Assembly (NCBI GenBank): GCA_025210475.1
Contig: JAOARW010000046.1
Coordinates: 186,001-250,000 of the forward strand
Length of the DNA stretch: 64,000 bases
Origin: Carboxylicivirga sp.
GTDB taxonomy: Bacteria; Bacteroidota; Bacteroidia; Bacteroidales; Marinilabiliaceae
Reading direction: 5' to 3'
Position 1 is the first letter of the stretch, and each line of letters begins with the position of its first letter. This document shows, one piece after another, positions 35,172 through 44,037 of the stretch. Below the pieces are notes generated by a model. It made no database searches. It was not told the DNA's origin and saw only the letters and a program-made list of their open reading frames with translations. The translations under genes were made by a program, and so were the position numbers.

Positions 35172-36737
35172 CTAAATTGAATGTTGAGGCAGTGAAAAGG
35201 TAAATTCACTGCCTTCTTTGTATATGCTTTCGGCATGAATTGTACCTCCGTGTTTCTCTATAAATTCCTTACAAAGTATCAATCCCAGACCGGTTCCGTG
35301 TTCGTAATTGGTGCCTGGCGTAGTGTTGTTTTTATCGATGTCGAAAAGGTGATTTAGAATAGATGGTTCAATGCCGGTTCCATAATCTTTAACTGTAAAT
35401 ATAGAGTTGGAATTTTTCAATTGGTATATAATATCAACCTTACTGTCTGCAAAACTATATTTTATTGCATTGGAAATCAGGTTTCGGATAATCGATGCAA
35501 GCATGTTGCGATCGGCATAAACGATTGTTTGTGTTGGTACAGTATTGTTGATACTGATATGCTTTTGTTTGGCTTGCGATTTTAAGTTTTCAATTTCATG
35601 ATTAATCACAGCGTTGACTTCAAAAAATTCTGGCGAGAAGTCAATTTTCCCGGACTGAGAACGTGCCCATTCGAGCAGGTTAGCCAATAAATCCATGGCC
35701 TGATGCGAGGATTTTTGAATAATTTTGGAGATTTGTTCAACTTTGTCAAATCCTTTGGCTTCCTTAACAAGCAGATCGCTTAAGCCTACAATACTATTAA
35801 ACGGGCTTTTTAAATCATGTGCAATAATAGAAAAAAACTTATCCTTGGTAATGTTAAGTTCTTTTAAATGGGCTTCATTTTCTTTTAAGGCTTTTTGAGC
35901 CTCCATTCTTCTGGAAATATCGTTGGCAAAAAATGAGGCTCCAATCACTTCACCTTGGTGACTCATAGGATTCATAGAAACTTCAACATATACTATTTTA
36001 GAACCAATGTCTATTTCATCGATAAATGAGAATCGTTCGTTACTTAAGGCTCTGTCGTATCGTTTTTTCCAAATTGGCTGAAGTGGTGGAGGAAGTGACT
36101 CTAACAGGTTAACACCTTTTTCCAGCTTAACACCAAAACTTTTGTAGAACTCATCTTTAAAAACTGAATTTGTAAACAGAATTTCGTAGGAAGGATTAAT
36201 GGCCCAAATACTCTCCAGGGTGTTTTCCATTATAGCAAGCATATTCGTGTTGCTATCTTTTAATGCCTTGGCTGCTTTCTTTTGTGATGTAACTTCGTGA
36301 CTTAGTGCCGTTACACCAGTAACTTTATTATTTACAATAACGGGATTAAGGGCAATGTTAAAAGTCTTATCTTCGCCATTTTGGTGGATAATAAATTCAA
36401 AATTAAGATGTTGGCCGCTTAAAGCTTCATCGTATTTTTTTTTCCAAAGATGGTATAAGTCTGGCCTGGATTTCAGAATTTCCAAAGCATTTAATCCTTT
36501 TTTAAGCTCAATGCCAAAGGAATTATAATAAGCCGTTTTAAAAAAATCATTGAAAATTACGTAGCAGTAGTTGGAATCTATTGACCAGATGGATGACTCC
36601 TGATTGTTAATCAATGATTCGAGATTTGCAGCCGACAACTCTTGCGCTTCCTGATCCCATCTGTATTTATTAAGTTCCTTTCTGAGATTTTGGCACTCAT
36701 CAATTAAATCCTGATATGTCAATTCCTTTTTCTCCAT
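35172..36737 (-). CDS. Cytoplasmic sensor histidine kinase with two PAS domains
   Basis: 521 residues without membrane helices. Two PAS domains (about 38-155 and 165-280) resemble each other (SSIWSIDSNYCYVIFNDFFK and ESIWAINPSYEILFTNSVFK). The HisKA helix has FFSIIAHDLKSPFNSI with His307 as the phosphorylation site. HATPase_c follows (about 405-518) with N box NLISNAIKYS, G1 DYGTGI and G2 GTGLGL. No response regulator is adjacent, so the pair partner is elsewhere. The PAS repeats suggest a cytosolic redox or small-ligand input. It is convergent with the M56 gene. Confidence 0.93.
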   Translation of the reverse strand: MEKKELTYQDLIDECQNLRKELNKYRWDQEAQELSAANLESLINNQESSIWSIDSNYCYVIFNDFFKTAYYNSFGIELKKGLNALEILKSRPDLYHLWKKKYDEALSGQHLNFEFIIHQNGEDKTFNIALNPVIVNNKVTGVTALSHEVTSQKKAAKALKDSNTNMLAIMENTLESIWAINPSYEILFTNSVFKDEFYKSFGVKLEKGVNLLESLPPPLQPIWKKRYDRALSNERFSFIDEIDIGSKIVYVEVSMNPMSHQGEVIGASFFANDISRRMEAQKALKENEAHLKELNITKDKFFSIIAHDLKSPFNSIVGLSDLLVKEAKGFDKVEQISKIIQKSSHQAMDLLANLLEWARSQSGKIDFSPEFFEVNAVINHEIENLKSQAKQKHISINNTVPTQTIVYADRNMLASIIRNLISNAIKYSFADSKVDIIYQLKNSNSIFTVKDYGTGIEPSILNHLFDIDKNNTTPGTNYEHGTGLGLILCKEFIEKHGGTIHAESIYKEGSEFTFSLPQHSI

Positions 36738-36872
36738 CAGTAATCGCGCTGCAATAGACAGAAAGTCAATTTTAGATAAATACCGTCTATTTCTCTTAAA
36801 AATTAGAATTGTCCTAAGTGTTCAACAATCCTAATTAAGAAAAGGTTACAAAAACCAAAGGAGAATTTTGAT

Positions 36873-37544
36873 TTACTTTTGTTTGTAAGCCGTTTTTAGG
36901 TTTTTAAGAATTGTAAATCCTCGATCCACATCTTCGTCATTTACGATGATTGTAAATTCGTTAGTGGTTGATATAACTTCCTTGATATTAACGCCTTCCC
37001 ATGCGATGGCTTTTAATATATGGTAGTAAAAACCAGTTACCTGAACATTGGCAGCAGGTAATTTTAATGTAATAGCAGATAGTTCGCCCTGTTTAAGTAA
37101 ACATTCTTCATCGGCGAAATATTTTTCTACTAATTCTTCATAGGCGGAGCTCACAACCAGGTTTGACTCGAACACCCCTCGCACCAATGTGTAGAATACA
37201 TCCTGGTGGTTGCTAATTTCCTGCATCACTTTTGTGTGACTATTAAAAATCGTGTTGCTATTTCTGAAGGTATAATCAGTCAGGTTGGAGCGCACGATAA
37301 TGTCGCCTAATGATTCAAGTAGTTTTTGCAGATTTCGGTTAAGGGAATAATCAAGTTGGGGAGCCAGTCGGTTTAAGGCCATTACAATGGCACCTTGTTT
37401 AACGGGCTTTTCAGTTAATTTCTCAACCATCGGCTGTATTTGACGGGCTAATGATGAGATGTTTAACAAACCTTCGCATAAGGCCTCTATTACAAAAGGT
37501 TTTACCTTAATAACTGATTCTACTGCTTGACTTACCGTTTTCAT
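36873..37544 (-). CDS. ACT domain-containing protein, putative amino-acid-responsive regulator
   Basis: 223 residues. The C-terminal about 65 residues (AITLKLPAANVQVTGFYYHI to NEFTIIVNDEDVDRGFTIL) match an ACT domain of aspartate-kinase type, which binds amino acids. The N-terminal about 75 residues (FVIEALCEGLLNISSLARQI to GAIVMALNRLAPQL) read as a winged-helix-like region, although DNA binding is inference. There is no kinase domain, so it is not an aspartokinase. It faces dapA across a shared 386-bp region, which suggests control of lysine/diaminopimelate synthesis. Confidence 0.72.
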   Translation of the reverse strand: MKTVSQAVESVIKVKPFVIEALCEGLLNISSLARQIQPMVEKLTEKPVKQGAIVMALNRLAPQLDYSLNRNLQKLLESLGDIIVRSNLTDYTFRNSNTIFNSHTKVMQEISNHQDVFYTLVRGVFESNLVVSSAYEELVEKYFADEECLLKQGELSAITLKLPAANVQVTGFYYHILKAIAWEGVNIKEVISTTNEFTIIVNDEDVDRGFTILKNLKTAYKQK

Positions 37545-37657
37545 CTGTAAAAATTTATTTTCATTGTTCAGATGGAACTTACATATAAATTTGATTGGGC
37601 ACTATAAATTAGGTAATACAATCAAAATTAAATGGTCGTTTCATGTAATTGTTTTGG

Positions 37658-37688
37658 CAAATATATCAAATGTTAAGATATTAACAAA
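37658..37688 (-). promoter_or_regulatory. Consensus promoter of the ACT-domain gene
   Basis: Minus-strand TTTG (37685-37688), a 19-nt spacer and TATATTTG (37658-37665) match TTTG / TAnnTTTG without error. The start would be near 37654, about 110 nt before the ATG. Confidence 0.65.
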
Positions 37689-37720
37689 GTGTTATAAAGA
37701 AGTTTTTTTTGTTGAAAAAC

Positions 37721-37751
37721 TTTTATATGCACTAAGCAATTGATATTTTTG
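37721..37751 (+). promoter_or_regulatory. Candidate promoter of dapA
   Basis: TTTT (37721-37724) and TATTTTTG (37744-37751, exact -7) are spaced by 19 nt. The start near 37755 would leave a leader of about 175 nt, long for a housekeeping gene. It lies back to back with the ACT-gene promoter. Confidence 0.45.
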
Positions 37752-37930
37752 AAACTGAAATCAAAAAGCAACGATTGATTTCTTTTTTACTTAAAGAAGC
37801 ATTTTTAGCTTGTCAAAAGTTGCTAAAACAAAAGTAGAAACAGATAACGAGCCAGACGGAGGCCGCTAACGACAGGTTGATTGTCATGCGGGTTCTTACA
37901 ATTGCCGTTGAAATTATAAATTGTATTAAA

Positions 37931-38818
37931 ATGAAATTTGATTTAAAGGGTTCCATTGTTGCGATTGTTACGCCGTTTAAGGCAAATGGTGAGATAGATG
38001 TAGATGCATTCGACCAATTGATAGAATGGCATATTGAGCAGGGAACAAATGGAATTGTTGTTTGCGGTACAACAGGCGAAACTCCGGCACTTACTGGTGA
38101 TGAGGATGCATTTTTAATTGAGCGCACTGTAAAAAAAGTTGCAGGCCGAGTTCCTGTAATTGCAGGTACAGGCAGTAACTCAACTCACGAGTGTATAAAA
38201 TATACCCGAAAGGCCGAAGCAATTGGAGTTGATGCCGTTTTGGTGGTTAGTCCATATTACAATAAACCAACGGAGAAAGGGATGTACATGCATTTTGCAG
38301 CCGTTGCTGAGGCGGTTGAAGTACCAATTATTTTGTATAATGTTCCCGGACGCACAGGATCAAAAATTTCTGTTGCCAATAGTATCAAATTGGCAAATGC
38401 CTATGATAATATCGTTGGTATCAAGGAGGCTTCGGGCGATTTGGCTTTGTTTACTGAATTGATCGCTCAACGCCCTGATGATTTTAAGATATATAGTGGG
38501 GATGATTTTTTAGCATCATCGGCTAATTTATTGGGGGCAGACGGATGTATATCTGTTATTGCCAATGTAATTCCTAACGATTTTTCTCGATTAATGGCCA
38601 GTTCTTTAACCGGAAATGTTGCTGAGACAAATGTGTTGTTTTATAAGTACAGAAGATTGATGGATTTAATGTTTATTGAGTCAAACCCTATCCCTGTTAA
38701 AACAGCTGTTGCAGAAATGGGTATGATTCAGGAAGTGTTTCGATCGCCAATGTGCTCACTCGAAGAAAGTAACAAAATATTGTTGCTGGATGAATTAAGA
38801 AAACTAGAAGTAATTTAA
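37931..38818 (+). CDS. dapA: 4-hydroxy-tetrahydrodipicolinate synthase
   Basis: 295 residues from the ATG at 37931; an ATG at 37877 would add 18 residues before the first barrel strand and is rejected. It condenses pyruvate with aspartate semialdehyde in lysine/diaminopimelate synthesis. Motifs: CGTTGETPALT (45-55), Tyr109/110 in SPYYNKPT, Tyr136 in ILYNVPGRTG, and the Schiff-base Lys165 in VGIKEASGD. It faces the ACT-domain gene and is followed by a strong terminator, so it is probably monocistronic. Confidence 0.96.
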   Translation: MKFDLKGSIVAIVTPFKANGEIDVDAFDQLIEWHIEQGTNGIVVCGTTGETPALTGDEDAFLIERTVKKVAGRVPVIAGTGSNSTHECIKYTRKAEAIGVDAVLVVSPYYNKPTEKGMYMHFAAVAEAVEVPIILYNVPGRTGSKISVANSIKLANAYDNIVGIKEASGDLALFTELIAQRPDDFKIYSGDDFLASSANLLGADGCISVIANVIPNDFSRLMASSLTGNVAETNVLFYKYRRLMDLMFIESNPIPVKTAVAEMGMIQEVFRSPMCSLEESNKILLLDELRKLEVI

Positions 38819-38845
38819 ATATTTTAGTTGTTGTTGGATTGGATT

Positions 38846-38879
38846 AAAAAAGAGCGTATCAACGGAAACGCTCTTTTTT
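38846..38879 (+). terminator. Intrinsic terminator of dapA
   Basis: AAAAAAGAGCGT (38846-38857) and ACGCTCTTTTTT (38868-38879) form a perfect 12-bp stem with T run, 27 nt after the stop. Confidence 0.9.
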
Positions 38880-39042
38880 ATATTTGCGACCTTTCAGATA
38901 GCGCTAATAGTTTCAATTGATTTTACTATAGTTTTTTAATCGATAATCTTTTGGTAGCTCAGGTAAGTGAGAATATTACAATGCTTATTGAGTAATAAAA
39001 TGATTAATCTATATTTTGTGTTCAATAATAATTATGAAATCT

Positions 39043-39627
39043 TTAGTTGAGTTTTACTAATAAAACACCATTATGTAATACTTCAACAACTTCAACAATT
39101 GAGCCGATTGTAATATCGCTATTATGATCTGTGATTGCTTCTATTGTTTTAAATCCCTGAATGTTAATTTGAATTTGCCCATTGCCCTTTCTTTGTGCGG
39201 GAATAGCTAAAGAAACGGTTCCTGCATATCCAATGGTGTTTTGTATCTGAAAGGATGTGTTATCATTTAGCTTACCCATAAGGTATAAGAATGAAGCCAT
39301 AATAAACATCATTGTAATGCCGCATGATAACGAAATAATTATAGTCGCCCAGGTGCTTAATTCAAATCCTATGCAGATTGTTCCTGTCCATCCGAAGATG
39401 GTAAAGAAGGCAATTGTGTTTTTCAAACTTAGAAACTGGAAGTCCACTTCATGATCACTATCTGGGTTCACATTGTCTGTCGATGATTCTGAATAGTGAG
39501 TATCTCCGCCAAAAATGGTTAGTATAAGTTGGATGGCGAATATCAGAGAGAAGGGAATGGCAATGCACCAATATAACTTTTCCAGTAGATTCATGGTTTC
39601 CCATGATTGTATAAAGGATTCAAACAT
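39043..39627 (-). CDS. NfeD-like membrane protein with C-terminal OB-fold
   Basis: 194 residues with three hydrophobic helices (about 17-40, 70-90 and 92-115) and a C-terminal OB-fold-like domain (about 125-194): NTIGYAGTVSLAIPAQRKGN to IGSIVEVVEVLHNGVLLVKL. This matches NfeD-like/YqiJ proteins, which usually sit beside a flotillin gene and act in membrane microdomains. No flotillin gene is present on either side. The stretch between helices 1 and 2 is acidic. The gene is monocistronic between convergent dapA and divergent nitroreductase. Confidence 0.78.
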   Translation of the reverse strand: MFESFIQSWETMNLLEKLYWCIAIPFSLIFAIQLILTIFGGDTHYSESSTDNVNPDSDHEVDFQFLSLKNTIAFFTIFGWTGTICIGFELSTWATIIISLSCGITMMFIMASFLYLMGKLNDNTSFQIQNTIGYAGTVSLAIPAQRKGNGQIQINIQGFKTIEAITDHNSDITIGSIVEVVEVLHNGVLLVKLN

Positions 39628-39752
39628 TGGGTTTTATTATTGATTAGTTTACAAGTTAATAAAATAATATATGATTTATGAAATAAATTTGTGTTTTCAT
39701 TAACGATTTAAGATTCAGAAGATCCATCATGGTAAAGTGTCGTTTAATTTTC

Positions 39753-39760
39753 TACATTTG
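39753..39760 (+). promoter_or_regulatory. -7 element of the nitroreductase gene
   Basis: TACATTTG matches TAnnTTTG and predicts a start near 39764, 16 nt before the ATG. The -33 position has no good TTTG. Confidence 0.4.
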
Positions 39761-39779
39761 ACATCAAAAATGCAGAGCA

Positions 39780-40520
39780 ATGATTGACATTCTTAAAAAT
39801 CACAGAACAATAAGAAAATACACGGATGAAGCAGTATCGGATGAGTTGTTGAAAGATATTTTGGAGGCGGGAGTGAGGGCTTCAACTACAGGTAATATGC
39901 AGGTTTATAGTGTGGTGGTAACAAAGGATGAAGCCATGAAGGAAAAACTGGCTCCCTGTCATTTTAACCAACCAATGATTAAGCAGGCTCCGGTTACATT
40001 GACTTTTTGTGCCGACTTTAATCGATTTAATTTGTGGTGTAAGCAAAACAATGCTGAGCCGGGCTATGATAATTTCTTATCTTTTGTAACCGCTGCCATT
40101 GATGCTTTGTTAGTGGCTCAGAATGTTTGTGTGGCAGCAGAAGCAAAGGGTTTGGGAATTTGTTATTTGGGAACCACAACCTACCTGGCCGATAAAATCA
40201 TTGATATATTGAACTTACCCAAAGGAGTTGTACCGGTAACAACAGTTACACTTGGCTATCCGGATGAGAAGCCCGAACAGGCGGATCGATTGCCTTTGGA
40301 GGCGGTGGTGCATTATGAAAAGTATAATGATTACTCTGAAGAGAAGATTAATGATTTGTATGCCGAGAAGGAAGGTTTAGCAGCAAATAAATCCTTTGTA
40401 GAAGAGAATAACAAAGAGAGTTTAGCCCAGGTTTTTACTGATGTTCGCTATAAAAAGGCCGATAATGAGCATTTTAGTGGCGTGTTGTTGGAGGTACTTA
40501 AAAAGCAAGGGTTTATGTAG
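39780..40520 (+). CDS. Nitroreductase family flavoprotein (NfsA-like)
   Basis: 246 residues. The N terminus LKNHRTIRKYTDEAVSDELL carries the FMN-phosphate-binding Arg residues of NfsA/FRP-type nitroreductases; ASTTGNMQVYSVVVT and GLGICYLGTTTY provide the FMN and dimer contacts. The C-terminal LGYPDEKPEQADRLPLEAVVHYEKY matches the NfsA branch. It is an FMN-dependent NAD(P)H reductase of quinones or nitroaromatics in vitro, true substrate unknown. It has its own -7 element and a terminator-like hairpin. Confidence 0.9.
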   Translation: MIDILKNHRTIRKYTDEAVSDELLKDILEAGVRASTTGNMQVYSVVVTKDEAMKEKLAPCHFNQPMIKQAPVTLTFCADFNRFNLWCKQNNAEPGYDNFLSFVTAAIDALLVAQNVCVAAEAKGLGICYLGTTTYLADKIIDILNLPKGVVPVTTVTLGYPDEKPEQADRLPLEAVVHYEKYNDYSEEKINDLYAEKEGLAANKSFVEENNKESLAQVFTDVRYKKADNEHFSGVLLEVLKKQGFM

Positions 40521-40559
40521 TGACAAGTCTTGATTGTTAAATACATAATGTAAATATAT

Positions 40560-40598
40560 GAGCCGTGAATTTTCGAATTTGCGGCTCTGTTTGTTTAA
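40560..40598 (+). terminator. Terminator-like hairpin after nitroreductase gene
   Basis: GAGCCG (40560-40565) and CGGCTC (40582-40587) pair with a partly self-complementary loop, followed by the T-rich TGTTTGTTTAATTT. Confidence 0.6.
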
Positions 40599-40668
40599 TT
40601 TCTATTGTGGATAAGCAACCAGGATGATAATTTTTCATCTGTATTATGTATTCAAAAAAATTAAACAA

Positions 40669-41910
40669 ATGAAGACGACCATTACCAACCTTGCCATTTT
40701 TATGTTTTTACTGTTGTTATCTTGCAACAATGATGACGATAACTTTCAGGAATACCAACCCATTCATCTTGATCTAAAGGTGAAACAAATTGTTAAGGCC
40801 TCCAATCAATTTAGTTTCGATTTATACAAGTCGATCGATCAGGTAGATTCAAAAAATATTTTGATTTCACCATTCAGTGTGTCACAGGCCTTGGGCATGA
40901 CATGGAATGGAGCAGCAAGCTCTACTTTAAGCGAAATGACAGATGTACTTCATTTCTCAAATGACGATCCTGAAACAGTCAATGAGTCTAATCAGAAGGT
41001 TCGTGAGGCACTGATAAATTCTGACTCTAAAGTGAAAATGCACATTGCCAATAGTATATGGTATCGAAATAGCTATTCCATTTCGCAAGATTTTTTATCG
41101 ACCAACAAGAAATATTATAATGCAGAGGTAAGAGGATTGGATTTTTCAAAATCAGATGAATGCAAGAAAATTATTAACAAGTGGGTGAGTGATAATACTA
41201 AAGGTCTGATTCCGGAAATAGTGGAAGGCGTATCGCCCGACCATGTTATGTTTCTGATCAATGCCATCTATTTTAAGGGGCAATGGACCTATCGATTTGA
41301 CAAACAGGCTACCAGTGATCAGCCTTTTACATTAAAAGATGGTACATCTGTTGATGTGCCAATGATGAATGTTGAGGCTGATTTGAAGGTTAACGAAACT
41401 AATAATTGTACTGCTTTTGCTTTGCCATATGGGAATGGTCATTTTGAGATGCTGGTATTATTGCCACAACAAAATGAATCATTGGAATCGATGAATGAAT
41501 CTTTTTCTGATGGTAATTGGGAAGAATTATTGTCAGGAATGGAAGAAAGAGGAGTGAATCTGTTCTTGCCCAAATTCCAGTTCAAATATGAGCGCAATCT
41601 AAATAATGATTTAAAGCACTTAGGCATGCCTACCCCCTTTACAAATGCAGCTGATTTTAGTCGGATGAATGCAAGTAATCAATCTGATCTAAAGATATCC
41701 AAAGTCAAACATAAATGTTTTGTTGAGGTAAATGAGGAAGGCACAGAAGCTGCTGCTGTAACAAGTGTTGAAATTGTTTATACATCCGCAGGTTCGGATT
41801 ATATACCTGAGATTAGAGTTGATCGTCCCTTTGCTTTTGTTATACGAGAGAAGGATACGGGAGCAATTTTATTTTTGGGGCGAGTTAATAATCCAAATTT
41901 GAAGGAATAA
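40669..41910 (+). CDS. Serpin family lipoprotein protease inhibitor
   Basis: 413 residues from the ATG at 40669; the ATG at 40624 lies upstream of the signal peptide. LLLLS-Cys19 is a lipobox followed by NNDDDN, an acidic surface-export-like tract. The rest is a full serpin fold: FSFDLYKSID, NILISPFSVSQALGM, NAIYFKGQW and C-terminal RPFAFVIREKDTGAILFLGRV. The hinge EEGTEAAAV has small residues at P15-P9, as in inhibitory serpins. The reactive loop, aligned on the hinge, puts Thr-Ser at P1-P1', and the stretch to RPF is about four residues longer than in alpha-1-antitrypsin. It probably protects the cell surface from proteases. Confidence 0.93.
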   Translation: MKTTITNLAIFMFLLLLSCNNDDDNFQEYQPIHLDLKVKQIVKASNQFSFDLYKSIDQVDSKNILISPFSVSQALGMTWNGAASSTLSEMTDVLHFSNDDPETVNESNQKVREALINSDSKVKMHIANSIWYRNSYSISQDFLSTNKKYYNAEVRGLDFSKSDECKKIINKWVSDNTKGLIPEIVEGVSPDHVMFLINAIYFKGQWTYRFDKQATSDQPFTLKDGTSVDVPMMNVEADLKVNETNNCTAFALPYGNGHFEMLVLLPQQNESLESMNESFSDGNWEELLSGMEERGVNLFLPKFQFKYERNLNNDLKHLGMPTPFTNAADFSRMNASNQSDLKISKVKHKCFVEVNEEGTEAAAVTSVEIVYTSAGSDYIPEIRVDRPFAFVIREKDTGAILFLGRVNNPNLKE

Positions 41911-41928
41911 GAATCATGTTTAAATTGT

Positions 41929-41987
41929 AAAGGGTATCCGGTTATCAAATAAGCGTAGCTATTGTAATAGTGGATACCCTTTTTTTA
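41929..41987. terminator. Bidirectional terminator between serpin and Ldh genes
   Basis: AAAGGGTATCC (41929-41939) and GGATACCCTTT (41972-41982) pair perfectly, and the T run extends through 41986. The minus-strand stop codon (41985-41987) lies in the T run. Confidence 0.8.
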
Positions 41988-43061
41988 TTTCAGCCGATCA
42001 ATTTTTAATTTATCAGCCAATTGGTTAAGTTCATTCATCACCGATGAGTGGATTATAATACCGTTTTTCAATCGTTCTTGCTCGATCAATCGTTCCTGAT
42101 CACCAGGTATCTGAACTTCTGGTTGTCCTTCCACACTTTGCGCCTTTCTGAATGTCTGAATCCAATTGTCCATGTGTGCTTTGAATTCAAGGGCGGGTCT
42201 GAAAGCATCTATTCTCATGGCTCCAACAAAATGACCGATGCCTTCGCCAACAGGGTTAGGGGGTGGTGAAAGGAATGAAACAAATGGCGGAACCCAAGGG
42301 CCGTAATTAGCACCCGATAAAACGGCCGAGAATATATCCACCCAGGCACCCAGACAATAGCCTTTGTGCGAGCCATGTTCCCGGTCGGAACCAAGGGGTA
42401 GCATAGCACCACCTTTTTTTAAAGCTTTGTTGTTAACTGTGGGCTTGCCTTCTTTGGTTTGTGCCCATCCTTGTGGGATATCCTTGTTCTGACGTTCGCA
42501 TACTTCCAATTTACCGTTGGCAGCGGGTGTGGTAGCCATATCCATCACAAAAGGAGGTTCCTCATTGGCGGGTATGGCCACAGCAATGGGATTGGTCCCC
42601 AACATACGATCTTTCGAAAAAGTGGGAGAAACCAGGGCACTGGCATTGGTCATGCTAATGCCAATCATATCGTACTGAAGGGCCTGCATGGCATGGTAGC
42701 CGGCAATGCCAAAATGATTTGAATTTTTAACGGCTACCCAACCTGTACCTGCTTTTTGGGCTTTGTCAATAGCGATCTGCATAGCTTTGGGTGCAACAAC
42801 CAATCCAGCGCCAAGGTCGCCATCAATTACAGCAGTGCTTGGGCTTTCGTGCACAATACGAATATTGGGCTGCATGTTTAGCCTTTGTTGTTCCCAAAGG
42901 CGAATGTAACCGGCTAAGCGGGCAACACCATGCGAATCAACGCCACGCAAATCAGCAGAAATAAGTGCATCAGCTGCTAAGGAGGAATGCTCGGCACTGG
43001 CTCCTGCTGCAAGAAAAGTTTGTTTTATAAAGGTTTTTACCCGCTGAACTGTAATTGGCAT
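41985..43061 (-). CDS. Ldh family (malate/L-lactate/ureidoglycolate-type) NAD(P) dehydrogenase
   Basis: 358 residues of the type-2 malate/L-lactate dehydrogenase family, unrelated to classical Rossmann LDH. Motifs include DLRGVDSHGVARLAGYI with the catalytic-region His, NSNHFGIAGYHAM, NPIAVAIPANEEPPFVMDMA and GSHKGYCLGAWVDIFSAVLSG. Substrates in this family range over malate, lactate, sulfolactate and ureidoglycolate, so the exact one is open. Its start codon directly follows the SDR stop codon (43062), forming a two-gene operon. Confidence 0.9.
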   Translation of the reverse strand: MPITVQRVKTFIKQTFLAAGASAEHSSLAADALISADLRGVDSHGVARLAGYIRLWEQQRLNMQPNIRIVHESPSTAVIDGDLGAGLVVAPKAMQIAIDKAQKAGTGWVAVKNSNHFGIAGYHAMQALQYDMIGISMTNASALVSPTFSKDRMLGTNPIAVAIPANEEPPFVMDMATTPAANGKLEVCERQNKDIPQGWAQTKEGKPTVNNKALKKGGAMLPLGSDREHGSHKGYCLGAWVDIFSAVLSGANYGPWVPPFVSFLSPPPNPVGEGIGHFVGAMRIDAFRPALEFKAHMDNWIQTFRKAQSVEGQPEVQIPGDQERLIEQERLKNGIIIHSSVMNELNQLADKLKIDRLK

Positions 43062-43820
43062 CTATTCTTCTCTGTGGTTATAAACAGCACTAGCCTCGGC
43101 AGTTGGCATAATCAACATGTCATTGATGTTAACGTGAGCCGGACGCGTAACCATGTATTCTATGGCATCGGCTATGTCATTTTCGAAAAGGGGCGTTAAT
43201 CCTTTATATACATTATCGGCTTTGTCTTTATCTCCATGGTAGCGAACAATGGAAAATTCCGTTTCCACCATGCCGGGCGACACCGATGAAACTTTAATAT
43301 TATATGGCAATAAATCGATGCGCATGCCTTTGGTGATGGCTTCAACGGCATGTTTAGTAGCACAATACACATTGCCATTGGCATAGGTTTCTTTTCCTGC
43401 AATGGATGAGACGTTGACAATATGGCCGGTTTTGCGTTCCATCATATTGGGGATCACTTTTTTTGATAGATACAAAAGTCCTTTAATATTGGTGTCAATC
43501 ATCTGCTCCCAATCGCTCCATAAACCGTTATAAATGGGATCTGCTCCAGCTGCTAAACCGGCATTATTAACAAGAATGTCAATGTTCTTCCATTCTTCTG
43601 GAATTGAATTGAATGCCTTATCAATGGCATCGATTTCGCGGATGTCGAAGCTAAGATTTAAAATGTTAACCGTTTCATTTTTCAATTCTTCTTTCAGCGC
43701 CTCAAGTCGCTCGCTTCTTCGCCCGGTTAGTATCAGATTAATGCCAAGTTTGGCCAGTCTTTTAGCTGTTGCACGTCCAATGCCGGAAGTAGCTCCTGTT
43801 ATTAATGCTATTTTTTTCAT
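43062..43820 (-). CDS. Short-chain dehydrogenase/reductase, YdfG-like
   Basis: 252 residues from the ATG at 43820; an upstream ATG at 43973 would add 51 residues unlike the family. Classical SDR: cofactor motif TGATSGIGRATA, Arg-rich TGRRSERL suggesting NADP preference, NNAGLA, and the catalytic Ser with YCATKHA (Tyr and Lys). The end matches serine/3-hydroxy acid dehydrogenases of the YdfG group (VEAITKGMRIDLLPYNIKVS, VSPGMVETEFS). It is co-transcribed with the Ldh-family gene, so both may act on hydroxy acids, an inference. Confidence 0.92.
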   Translation of the reverse strand: MKKIALITGATSGIGRATAKRLAKLGINLILTGRRSERLEALKEELKNETVNILNLSFDIREIDAIDKAFNSIPEEWKNIDILVNNAGLAAGADPIYNGLWSDWEQMIDTNIKGLLYLSKKVIPNMMERKTGHIVNVSSIAGKETYANGNVYCATKHAVEAITKGMRIDLLPYNIKVSSVSPGMVETEFSIVRYHGDKDKADNVYKGLTPLFENDIADAIEYMVTRPAHVNINDMLIMPTAEASAVYNHREE

Positions 43821-44037
43821 CGCCGTTTTATATCTGTTAATATTTCTGATCTTAAAAATAATAAGGTTGTTGATTTCTTTCTTTAGGATGCAAATACACT
43901 TTATAATTGCAAAACTTCGTTTGGTATTTGCTTTATTTTTTATACTTTCAACATAAATTACCCGCTTGACCAATACCCTGCAAATGTATATTAAATTGTT
44001 TCTGGTAAAGAAAAGAACAATTAAAAAATGCTGAGTT

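Larger units (their letters stand above)
37545..37930. other. 386-bp divergent region between ACT gene and dapA
   Basis: It holds a full consensus promoter for the ACT gene and a candidate for dapA, listed separately. Between about 37760 and 37930 lies a long dapA leader without an evident lysine riboswitch, T-box or attenuator peptide. A run of T at 37703-37710 is not part of a terminator. Confidence 0.5.

Noticed and set aside
37755..37930. Lysine riboswitch or T-box in the dapA leader
   Set aside because: No AGAGGTGC-like core, specifier loop or terminator/antiterminator pair could be found.
43821..43973. 51-residue N-terminal extension of the SDR protein
   Set aside because: The Rossmann motif normally begins a few residues after the start; the extension is low-complexity and unlike the family.
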